64,000 bases of DNA from Caldilineaceae bacterium (lineage in GTDB: Bacteria; Chloroflexota; Anaerolineae; Caldilineales; Caldilineaceae): NCBI GenBank assembly GCA_019637695.1, contig JAHBVG010000011.1:1-64000 (forward strand), read 5' to 3'. Under the pieces are notes generated by a model, which had not been told where the DNA came from, did not search any database, and was given only the letters and a program-made list of their open reading frames with translations. Numbering within the stretch: position 1 is the first letter of the stretch; every line of letters begins with the position of its first letter. Shown one piece after another: positions 8,162 to 15,509 of this stretch. The translations under genes were made by a program, and so were the position numbers.

Positions 8162-9505
8162 TTGGAGAAATTGATCGTTGCCTGTGTGCAACAGCGTATG
8201 CGTCTACCCGAAACGGTGGACGAATATCGCGAAGATCTCCGCCGTTTTTTGCGCGCGGCGGCCAACAAACGCGCACGTCTGGTGATCTTCCCCGAACTGG
8301 CGGGGATGATGACCGCGCCCCCTCTGCTGCGCGGAACCCATGCTACGCTCTTCAAACGGGTGGATCGAGCGCGTCGTCGTCAGGCGTCACTCTGGCAAAA
8401 GACCACCGGTCACGTTGCCGGCGCTGCCGTCAAATTCCTCAAGGTGGATCTGCGGCGACTCTTTGCCGGTCTGCTCGAACTCAGCGCGTCCGATCTCTGG
8501 CAGCAATATATAGAGGTCTATGGTGGGCTGGCGCGTGAATTTGATCTGACCCTGGTTGCCCCTAGCGCCTACCTGCCTGACCCGTTGGATGGTGTGATCC
8601 GCAACGTAGCGGCTGTCTTCGGCCCGCATGGAGATCTGCTGGGTTACCAGGCCAAAGGGTTGCTCCACGCCGAGGATACGGATCTGGCGCAGCCGGGCAA
8701 CGAATGGCGGGTGATCCCCACCGATGTGGGACGGATCGGGCTGATGCTGGGCAGTGATATGCTCTACCCCGAAGTGGGACGGCTGCTGGCCTATCAGGGC
8801 GCTGAGATCCTGATCGGTCAGGGCGCGGCGATGGATCGTTCTCTTTACGAAAAGTTGCGCGCGGGGATGTTAGCCCGTATGCAAGAAAATCAACTCTTTG
8901 CCGCCATCAGCTTTTTGGTGGGACCCAACGAATTTGGTCGCCGCGCCGAACGTTCCCCTTTTGTGGGCAAATCGGCCATCTTCGCCCCCCAAGAATTGAC
9001 GCCTGCTTTCAGTGGTGTGCTGGTGGAAATGTCCAACGTGCGCAGCGAGAGCGTCCTCGCCGCCGTTTGGGATTTCCCTGCGCTCAAAGAATTATGGGAA
9101 ACATCCGAGATCCCCGTGCGCAGCCAGAACTCTCCACAGCAGAACGCCCCCCTGTTGGCTGCGCTCTACCAACAGTTGAATCGGCTGCCCAAAAGTGAGG
9201 ATCTATTGGCGCTGCCCGAATATAGCCAGGCGCACACTGCCGACCTGCACAGCCTGGACGAACTGCCCGTGCTGGCCTCGGTGACGGCGCGTTGGCCGCT
9301 GCTCTCGGCGGGTGACCATCACGCTGCTCACCACGAGGATCATGGCGACGTTGAGATCCTCAACGAAGATGGCGACTCCGCCTTCCTCCGCTCGGCGCGA
9401 AACCACGTCGGGGATAAAAAGGAGCCGGTGGTGGAAGAAGAGACCCAGGAGATGGACGCGCTGCTAGAGCCGACTCCGAGAGACGGCGGAGACGAGCCGC
9501 GCTGA
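8162..9505 (+). CDS. Nitrilase-superfamily homologue lacking the catalytic cysteine
   Basis: Carbon-nitrogen hydrolase fold with 447 residues. Two of the Glu-Lys-Cys triad are present: Glu45 in VIFPELAG and Lys165 in YQAKGLLH. At the cysteine position the motif reads GLMLGSDMLYPE, so Gly197 replaces Cys; the protein should not form the thioimidate or thioester intermediate. The C-terminal 100 residues are an extra acidic, His-rich tail (GDHHAAHHEDHGD near 390). TTG 8162 is taken as start because GGGAGG lies seven bases before it. The stop is 12 bases before the next gene. Possible roles are a ligand-binding or scaffold pseudoenzyme. A sequencing error cannot remove Cys here without several changes. 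Confidence 0.7.
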   Translation: MEKLIVACVQQRMRLPETVDEYREDLRRFLRAAANKRARLVIFPELAGMMTAPPLLRGTHATLFKRVDRARRRQASLWQKTTGHVAGAAVKFLKVDLRRLFAGLLELSASDLWQQYIEVYGGLAREFDLTLVAPSAYLPDPLDGVIRNVAAVFGPHGDLLGYQAKGLLHAEDTDLAQPGNEWRVIPTDVGRIGLMLGSDMLYPEVGRLLAYQGAEILIGQGAAMDRSLYEKLRAGMLARMQENQLFAAISFLVGPNEFGRRAERSPFVGKSAIFAPQELTPAFSGVLVEMSNVRSESVLAAVWDFPALKELWETSEIPVRSQNSPQQNAPLLAALYQQLNRLPKSEDLLALPEYSQAHTADLHSLDELPVLASVTARWPLLSAGDHHAAHHEDHGDVEILNEDGDSAFLRSARNHVGDKKEPVVEEETQEMDALLEPTPRDGGDEPR

Positions 9506-9517
9506 CGAGGAGATAAG

Positions 9518-9880
9518 ATGGCCCAGCATCCGTTGAACCTGACTGTTCGCTTTATTTTGGAGATTGCGGCGTTGGCGGCCATGGGTTACTGGGGATGGGG
9601 CGCGGCGGACGGAGCTGGGCGTTACTTGTTGGCTGTGGGCCTTCCGCTGTTGGCAGCAGCGGCTTGGGGAACCTTCCGCGTGCCCGGCGATCCGGGTAAA
9701 GGACTCGTTCCTGTGCCGGGGACGCTGCGCCTGCTTTTGGAAGGTATCTTCTTTGGCTTTGCAGCCTGGGCGCTCTTTGCTGCTGGCGCAACAACCTACG
9801 CATGGATCTTCACCGCCGTCGTCCTCGTCCATTACGCCCTCTCGTACGACAGGATCGGCTGGCTCATTCGCCACGAATAG
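9518..9880 (+). CDS. YrdB family (DUF2568) membrane protein
   Basis: Small integral membrane protein of 120 residues with four hydrophobic segments (about 8-28, 34-52, 68-88 and 91-108). The pattern with FRVPGDPGK between helices two and three is characteristic of the YrdB/DUF2568 family, whose function is unknown. GAGGAGA precedes the ATG. It is the second gene after the nitrilase homologue, 12 bases away, so the two are probably co-transcribed. Confidence 0.7.
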   Translation: MAQHPLNLTVRFILEIAALAAMGYWGWGAADGAGRYLLAVGLPLLAAAAWGTFRVPGDPGKGLVPVPGTLRLLLEGIFFGFAAWALFAAGATTYAWIFTAVVLVHYALSYDRIGWLIRHE

Positions 9881-9881
9881 A

Positions 9882-10580
9882 TCACCGCAACGCCGTGCGC
9901 ACTGCTGCTTGCGCCAAAACCTGGTTGGAGGCGATCAACGGCGCAGGCAGATCCCCATCCTTCAGCGCCAGCGGGATTTCGGTGCAGCCGAGGATCAACG
10001 CCTGCGCGCCTCGTTCGATCAATTTCTTCCCCGCTTCACAGAGTTGCCGCCGGGCGCTTTCGGTCACACCCGCTCTCTTGATCCCTGCTTCTCCGTAGAT
10101 TGCATCCATCATCTGGGCGATTTCGTCCTCGGTCGGTTCCACCGGCGACAACCCTTCGCCCAATAGCGCCCGCTGGTACAATTTCACTGCCAACGTACCG
10201 CTCGTCGCCAGGATGCCCACGCGTTCCACCGCCGGATGCTCACGACGGATCACCTGCGCCGTCTCACCGATCATATCCAAAATAGGAATTCTGCTGGCGG
10301 CGCGCAGATCATTGAGGAAATAATGGGCCGTGTTGCAGGCAATGACGGCGAAATCCGCGCCCATCCCCGCCAACCGGTGTAGCCCGTCGAGCATGATCGG
10401 GCGTGGATCATCCCCGCCGTGTAGGATCGCCTCGCTGCGGTCAGGGACAGCCGGATTGTTCACAATCACCACCGGAATATGATCCTGATCGCGGCGGGCG
10501 GGCGTCGCTTTCACAATCCGATCAAAGAGATCCACCGTCGCCGCCGGTCCCATACCGCCGAGGATGCCGATTGTTTTCAT
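9882..10580 (-). CDS. Aspartate/glutamate racemase family protein
   Basis: Two-cysteine, cofactor-independent amino-acid racemase fold of 232 residues. Both catalytic cysteines are present: Cys82 in ACNTAHY and Cys199 in GCTEIPL. The N-terminal GILGGMGP is typical of aspartate racemases. Substrate (Asp, Glu or a hydantoin-type compound) cannot be decided. It starts 4 bases after the UroD-like gene on the same strand, so translation is probably coupled. The stop is 1 base from the convergent yrdB-like gene. Confidence 0.85.
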   Translation of the reverse strand: MKTIGILGGMGPAATVDLFDRIVKATPARRDQDHIPVVIVNNPAVPDRSEAILHGGDDPRPIMLDGLHRLAGMGADFAVIACNTAHYFLNDLRAASRIPILDMIGETAQVIRREHPAVERVGILATSGTLAVKLYQRALLGEGLSPVEPTEDEIAQMMDAIYGEAGIKRAGVTESARRQLCEAGKKLIERGAQALILGCTEIPLALKDGDLPAPLIASNQVLAQAAVRTALR

Positions 10581-10584
10581 GGCG

Positions 10585-11628
10585 TTACACCGAGGTTTTC
10601 ATGCGTTGGCGATGTTCTGTGCCATAGCGCAACGCCTCGTCGAGGAAAGCTTCAATATTCTCCAAACGGTTGCCAGCGACGATGCCATTGCCAGCGGCCA
10701 GGCAGAGCCCCCCGTCGGGTCGGTCAAAGGTGTCGATGAGGAAGCGCACCTCACGGCGCACGTCGTCGGGCGTGCCTTCGGGCAGGATGTGCTGCACGTC
10801 GAAACCGGCCAGGAAGGTCATGCGGTCTCCATATTTCTGCGCCACGGCCACCTCGTCCATGGTCCCCTTCTGTACAGGATGGAAGACATCCACCCCGGCT
10901 TCGATGAGATCGTCCATGATGGCGGTGTTGTTTCCGCACGAATGCAACCACCAATGCAGATCATACTCGGCCAGCGCCCTGCCCATGCGCATGTAGTAGG
11001 GCTTGATCAGGGAGCGGAAGGTCTCCGGCCCCATGAAAAGCTGGCGCTGATGGCCCAGATCGTCGCTCGTCCAGAAGCCGTCGGGCTTGATCTCGCGCAC
11101 GGCGCGGCGCAGGTAGCCTTCATAGACGTTGCAGAGCGCGTCGTGCAGCCGGTGGACCTCCTCTGGGTTGAGGTAATAATCCATCAGCAGGTTCTGCATT
11201 CCACGGATGGCCCACGGGCGCTCAAAGAAGAGCCGCCACCAGCCAAAGAGCAGGTAGCGTCCTTCGCGGCGGATAGACTCGGCCTGGGCGACCAGCGCAT
11301 CCATCTGCGCATCGTTTTCCGGATCGGGCAGCTTTGCGATGAACTCGTCCAGTTTGGCCCAATCGTCGATGGCCGGGCGATTGTCCAACCCGCCCTCGGT
11401 GGGCAATTCCCAGGAGAGACCCATGCTTTCGGGGACGACGGGCTGAATAAAGAGGATGGGCGCGTCCTCCGGGTAGGGGTCGAACCTCTGCAAACGGTCG
11501 CCGTACTGCTCGACCAGCCCTTCGCCCCACCACTTGGCGCGCACCAGCGGAATGCGCGATGGATAGCCCCGATCCAGCGCTTTGATGACTTCCTCGCGGG
11601 GGAGTGGTTCCCAACGGTGTGTGGTCAT
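10585..11628 (-). CDS. Uroporphyrinogen decarboxylase-family protein (methyltransferase-like branch)
   Basis: 347-residue TIM-barrel protein of the UroD/MtaA/CmuA superfamily. The HSCGNNTAIMDDLIEAG segment, followed by DVFHP, corresponds to the zinc/cobamide-methyltransferase branch, and the N-terminal Arg-rich motif expected of genuine HemE is absent. It is therefore more probably a corrinoid methyltransferase-type or uncharacterised enzyme than a heme gene, despite the tetrapyrrole genes 200 bases upstream. It is the first gene of a two-gene unit with the racemase. Confidence 0.7.
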   Translation of the reverse strand: MTTHRWEPLPREEVIKALDRGYPSRIPLVRAKWWGEGLVEQYGDRLQRFDPYPEDAPILFIQPVVPESMGLSWELPTEGGLDNRPAIDDWAKLDEFIAKLPDPENDAQMDALVAQAESIRREGRYLLFGWWRLFFERPWAIRGMQNLLMDYYLNPEEVHRLHDALCNVYEGYLRRAVREIKPDGFWTSDDLGHQRQLFMGPETFRSLIKPYYMRMGRALAEYDLHWWLHSCGNNTAIMDDLIEAGVDVFHPVQKGTMDEVAVAQKYGDRMTFLAGFDVQHILPEGTPDDVRREVRFLIDTFDRPDGGLCLAAGNGIVAGNRLENIEAFLDEALRYGTEHRQRMKTSV

Positions 11629-11639
11629 GATTTTCTCCA

Positions 11640-11835
11640 GAAGCAGGTAGCAGATAGCAGGTGGCAGGTAGCGCAGAGGGAGAAGGTTACACCCAGTCCC
11701 CAGGTAGCTATACAGCCATATACCGTAGGGGCACGGGTGGGGGCGGGATCAAACATCAGGCTCATGGCGAGCATACTTCCCGCTCCCACCCCACCTGTAT
11801 AGTTACGTCCCCATTCACCAGTCCCCAGTCCCCAA
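11640..11835. repeat. Repeat cluster: CAGGTAGCAG words, heptamers and a GTAGGGG palindrome
   Basis: CAGGTAGCAGATAGCAGG-type words occupy about 11642-11672, followed by CCCCAGT at both ends of a long palindrome (about 11704-11812). The palindrome begins GTAGCTATACAGCC and ends CTGTATAGTTAC. Its arms contain GTAGGGGCACGGGTGGGGGCG and the complement. A sister copy lies at 49325-49441. The right-hand heptamers run into the last codons of hemG. Confidence 0.8.
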
Positions 11836-13272
11836 TCACCAATCTCCGTTCACCACCGCCTCCGCCGTCTGTTGCGCTTGATGGACGCAGTCGGGGAGAC
11901 CGATGCCGCGGTAGGCGCTGCCGGTGACGTGGATGCCCGGCGGCAGGGCGGCTTCAATGGCGGCCACGCGGTCGAGGTGGCCCACGTCGTATTGGGGATT
12001 CGAGCGCGGCCAGCGGTAGATACGGTGGAAGAGCGGCTCCGCACCCACGCCGACCATAACCTTCAACTCGGCGCGCACCCGGCGCAGCGCTTCGTCGTCG
12101 TCGAGATCCATCATGTGCGGGCTGCGCGAACCGCCGAAGAAGACGCGCGCCAGCACATGATCCTGGGGGGCGCGGCGGTTGAACTTGGTCGAACTCCAGG
12201 TGATGGCGTTGACGTCGCGCGCTTCGCTGCGGGGGACAACGATACCGAAACCGGGGTAGTTGTCCGGCACATCCTGGCGGCGGAAGGCCAGCGAGATCGT
12301 GCCCGTTCCGACGTAACGGATGCCGTCGAGCAACGTCGCCGCCTGCGGGGCGAGATCTGCCAGCAGATCCGCGCTGAAATAGGCCGGCGTCGCCAGGATG
12401 ACGCGGCGGGCGACAATGGACGATCCGTCGCTGAGGTCGAGTCGATAGCCCTCCTGCGACGGGTGGATGGCGTCCACGCCGACGCGCAGGCGCAGATCGC
12501 CGGTCAATCTGGCGGTCAGCGCGTCGACCAGCGTGTTCATCCCATCCTTGAGCGACATGAAGACCGAGAGCGGCTTCGATCCATTTGCAGCGGGGGCTTT
12601 GGCCCTGGCCTCGTCCGCGGCTTTCTTCGAGGCCAACATGCCCTTGATCAGACTGCCGTGTTTCTCCTCAATGGCGCGGAAGCGGGGGAAGGTGGCGAGC
12701 AGGCTCTGTTTCTCCGCCTCGGCGTTGTAGATCCCCGACATGAGCGGCTCGGCGATTTTGTCCAATGCCTCGTTCCCCAGACGGCGCTGTACAAACTCGG
12801 CCAGCGTCTCGTCCTGGCCGTCTCGCTTGGCGGGGATGAGGAGATCCAAGCCCATGCGCAGCTTGCCCAGCGGCGAAATCAGCGGGGAGAGCGCAAAGGG
12901 CATAAACTGGGTGGGGATGATCATCAGCACGCCATCGGGCAGGGGCGTGGGCCGTCCGCGGTTGAGGACGTAGGTCTTGCGCTGGTCATCGTTGGTGGGG
13001 AGCAGATCCTCGCCCAGGCCCAATTCGCGCGCCAGGCCCATCGCCCACGGCTTCTGCGTGATGAACGAGTCGGGTCCGCCTTCCACCACAAAGGGCGCGT
13101 CGCCGAAGCCGTCCACCGTGTCGGTGCGCACCTTGCCACCCCAGCGCTCGCCCCGTTCCAGCAGGACATACGAGAGCGCGGGATCGCCCTTCTGCACATA
13201 CCAGGCCGTACTCAATCCGCTGATGCCGCCACCGATGATAGCGATGTCAACGTGAAGGTTGTTGTTTGACAT
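11836..13272 (-). CDS. hemG: Protoporphyrinogen/coproporphyrinogen oxidase (HemY/HemG type)
   Basis: FAD-dependent oxidation of a porphyrinogen to a porphyrin in heme synthesis. The N-terminal Rossmann motif IAIIGGGISGLSTAW is at about residues 9-23, followed by LLERGERWGGKV and EGGPDSFI. The C-terminal FAD segment is HVTGSAYRGIGLPDCV. It has 478 residues, the family norm. ATG 13272 has AAAGGGA upstream; a longer frame is repeat-derived. The last residues, NGDW, and the stop are supplied by the heptamer repeat (GGAGATTGGTGA). It follows the radical SAM gene on the same strand. Confidence 0.9.
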   Translation of the reverse strand: MSNNNLHVDIAIIGGGISGLSTAWYVQKGDPALSYVLLERGERWGGKVRTDTVDGFGDAPFVVEGGPDSFITQKPWAMGLARELGLGEDLLPTNDDQRKTYVLNRGRPTPLPDGVLMIIPTQFMPFALSPLISPLGKLRMGLDLLIPAKRDGQDETLAEFVQRRLGNEALDKIAEPLMSGIYNAEAEKQSLLATFPRFRAIEEKHGSLIKGMLASKKAADEARAKAPAANGSKPLSVFMSLKDGMNTLVDALTARLTGDLRLRVGVDAIHPSQEGYRLDLSDGSSIVARRVILATPAYFSADLLADLAPQAATLLDGIRYVGTGTISLAFRRQDVPDNYPGFGIVVPRSEARDVNAITWSSTKFNRRAPQDHVLARVFFGGSRSPHMMDLDDDEALRRVRAELKVMVGVGAEPLFHRIYRWPRSNPQYDVGHLDRVAAIEAALPPGIHVTGSAYRGIGLPDCVHQAQQTAEAVVNGDW

Positions 13273-13284
13273 GAAAATTCCCTT

Positions 13285-13400
13285 TGGGATTTTAGATTGA
13301 CGATTTTTGATTGACGATTTCTCGTCAACGAAAGTGTCTCCCAATTGGGAAACCGTTGCGTTGACCCGATAATCGTAAATCGTCAATCAAAAATCGGAAA
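13285..13400. repeat. GATTTTTGATTGACGATTT repeat palindrome
   Basis: Words GATTTTAGATTGACGATTTT and TGATTGACGATTTC at 13290-13322 are answered by GATAATCGTAAATCGTCAAT and CAAAAATCGG at 13367-13400. The right arm overlaps the last codons and stop of the radical SAM gene. A related copy is at 57688-57843. Confidence 0.75.
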
Positions 13401-14538
13401 TCATCCGCGGCTCATAGGTGCAGAAGGGTTCCTCGCCCAGGTATTCGGCGGTCATGCCGTAGGCGCGGGCGCGGCAGCCGCCGCAGATTTTTTTGAATTC
13501 ACAAAGGCCACACTTGCCGCCCAGCAGATCGGGGTCGCGCAGTTCGGCGAAGAGGGGCGAAGCTTCCCAAATTTGGCGGAAGGGCTGACGGCGGATGTTG
13601 CCCGCTTCCACAGGCAGATAGCCGCAGGGGAAGACCTCGCCGCGGTGGCTGACAAAGCAGACGCCCGTCCCCGCCAGGCAGCCTTTGGTCATGGCGTTCA
13701 TGGCCGCGTCCCCGGAGTGACCGCCCGGATGACCACCCGGATGGCCGTTGCCGCCGGCGGCGCGCTGGCGATGGATGCTCTGCGGGCGCTCACGCATGAT
13801 CCCCTGGCGTCGTTCCGCGGCCTGGCGCTGGCGCGCCACGCGGAAGTAGTGGGGCGCGCAGGTCGCCTTCAACTCGATGCCGCCCGCCATCTCGGCGTCG
13901 TACATCCAATTCAGGATCGACTCGTACTCGGTTGAGGTGATCTGCTGATCCTCGGCGATCTCTACGCCGCAGCCCACCGGCACGAGCAAAAAGAGATGGA
14001 GCGCGGCCGCGCCGAGTCCCTTGGCCAGGGCCAGCGTGTTGTCCATTTGGTGGGCGTTGTGGCGCGCCACCGTGGTGTTGATCTGATAGGGGACGCCCAC
14101 GGCGCGCAAGTGTTCCATCCCCGCGATGGATTTGTCGAAGGATCCTTTGCCGCGGAAGATGTCGTGGGTGGACGCATCGGCTCCGTCGAAGCTGACGCTG
14201 ACGCGGCGAATGCCCGACGCTTTGATCTCCTGAGCCACATTGCGGTCGATGAGCGTGCCGTTGGTCGCCAGCGCCACGATCAACCCGGCGTCGGCGGCGT
14301 GACGGGCGATCTCAAAAATGTCGGGGCGGAAGAGCGGTTCCCCGCCAGAGAGGATAAAGATAGGGCGGGCAAAGGCGGCGACCTCGTCGATGAGGCGGAA
14401 CGCCTCGGCGGTGGTCAGATCTTGCGGAAGCAGTTGATCGGCGACCGTCATACGGCGGCAGTGGATACAGGCCAGATTGCAGCCTGCCGTCGTCTCCCAA
14501 AAGATCAACCGCGGCGGCGGATAGTGAGTAGCGTCCAT
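13387..14538 (-). CDS. Radical SAM/SPASM protein, heme-biosynthesis (AhbD/NirJ-like) family
   Basis: The SAM cluster motif CNLACIHC supplies Cys20, Cys24 and Cys27. The C-terminal SPASM-type region ends CGLCEFKKICGGCRARAY, close to Ahb/NirJ enzymes that decarboxylate or trim porphyrin side chains. With the neighbouring porphyrinogen oxidase this supports a tetrapyrrole role, but substrate is inferred. At about 246-283 there is a low-complexity insertion, RAAGGNGHPGGHPGGHSGD, between the barrel and SPASM parts, formed by 12-base tandem units. It has 383 residues. Its final residues, ISDF, come from the adjoining repeat. Confidence 0.8.
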   Translation of the reverse strand: MDATHYPPPRLIFWETTAGCNLACIHCRRMTVADQLLPQDLTTAEAFRLIDEVAAFARPIFILSGGEPLFRPDIFEIARHAADAGLIVALATNGTLIDRNVAQEIKASGIRRVSVSFDGADASTHDIFRGKGSFDKSIAGMEHLRAVGVPYQINTTVARHNAHQMDNTLALAKGLGAAALHLFLLVPVGCGVEIAEDQQITSTEYESILNWMYDAEMAGGIELKATCAPHYFRVARQRQAAERRQGIMRERPQSIHRQRAAGGNGHPGGHPGGHSGDAAMNAMTKGCLAGTGVCFVSHRGEVFPCGYLPVEAGNIRRQPFRQIWEASPLFAELRDPDLLGGKCGLCEFKKICGGCRARAYGMTAEYLGEEPFCTYEPRMISDF

Positions 14539-14913
14539 TCAGTCTCTCCCCTAATGGCAACTGCGAAATGTGCAACGCCCATGCGCGCCATTTCAATCTA
14601 CGGGGAGAGATCCACGCCGTCACCCTACAGGGGCAGAGGTGTTGACCTGTCCATCTGTCTAGAATCGAGGGAGGAACGGGGAGAAGCAGAGAATCGATCA
14701 CAGATTGCACAGATCTACGAGGATGCTCTCTCCGCTGGTTCCCAATGGTTACCGCCCCTTAACTTAATGACATTGAGTAGGAATGTTCGGCGCTCTCGGC
14801 GGCGCTCTTTCTCTGGCGCAGACCCTCTCTCCACCGCACGTGAACTTCGCCTCTATGTCGCGCCATCGGGGAGCGCTCCTGGCGGAGGTAGGGTGATTTG
14901 AGGAGGACCGTCC
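14539..14913. other. 375-nt spacer without recognisable gene
   Basis: Divergent spacer between the radical SAM gene and the Phd-like antitoxin. I see no conserved ORF, no heptamer repeats, and no promoter with acceptable spacing. GAGGAGG at 14900-14906 is the ribosome-binding site of the antitoxin. Confidence 0.5.
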
Positions 14914-15228
14914 ATGAACGAAAAGACCGTTTCGGTGACAGAACTCCGCCGTGATCTCCACACAGCGCTGCGCGAGGTGCAAGCGAACACGTCGATCATC
15001 ATCACCCACCGCGGACGGCCCGTTGCCGTGATGGTGAATCCGGCTGTGTACGAAACGCTGCGCGGGGATGAACTGTCCCCAGCATGGCCGGCTGGTTATT
15101 TTGAAGAGACCTATGGCGCCTGGCTAAGGATTCGTTGGAGCGTCCACCACAAGGGGAGGACATCAGGCAGATCAAGGTGTGAGAATCGATGGATCGTGCC
15201 AATCGACTGCGGTATACCATGCACGTGA
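14914..15228 (+). pseudogene. Phd/YefM-type antitoxin, frameshifted near its C-terminus
   Basis: Residues 1-70 are a normal Phd/YefM DNA-binding antitoxin (SVTELRRDL, THRGRPVAVMV, then FEETYGAW). At about 15124 the current frame leaves the family pattern. The adjacent frame from 15126 to a stop at 15182 reads KDSLERPPQGEDIRQIKV, which is the usual C-terminal tail of this family. One small indel near 15120-15128 would restore a protein of about 90 residues. The start is secure (GAGGAGG, 8 bases). No toxin gene follows; a 20-codon frame from 15189 to about 15251 is too short to be one. The tail normally neutralises the toxin, so this system looks decayed. Confidence 0.75.
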
Positions 15229-15430
15229 AAGTCGGCTCCATGCCGTGCGACCGGTAACCGGTCCTAGCTGCGTTGGGGTGATTTTTTTGTTGGACACATG
15301 CTATAGTTGAACAGAGCAAGCGGCCCGCCTTCAGGTACTGCCGTCTGCGTGATTTTGTCGACGATTGGTTGACTAGAAGACACAACACAGAGGACACGGA
15401 AAGCGCAGAGCTACCCACACTCTCCGCATC

Positions 15431-15460
15431 TTGTAGTCTGCCGCTGAAGAAGTCTATAAT
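15431..15460 (+). promoter_or_regulatory. Promoter of the restriction-modification operon
   Basis: TTGTAG (15431-15436) and TATAAT (15455-15460) are separated by 18 bases. The methylase ATG is 50 bases downstream with AGGA before it. Confidence 0.55.
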
Positions 15461-15509
15461 GCTTACCCTGCCAATCCTCCCTCTCAATCACTAGAATCAG
15501 GATTTTTCC

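Noticed and set aside
10585..11628. Genuine hemE (uroporphyrinogen decarboxylase)
   Set aside because: The N-terminal substrate-binding Arg motif is missing and the HSCGN region fits the methyltransferase branch.
14642..14665. TTGACC ... TAGAAT as a promoter
   Set aside because: Only 12 bases separate the boxes, too short for sigma-70.
15189..15251. Toxin gene downstream of the Phd antitoxin
   Set aside because: Only about 20 codons are open and they match no toxin family.
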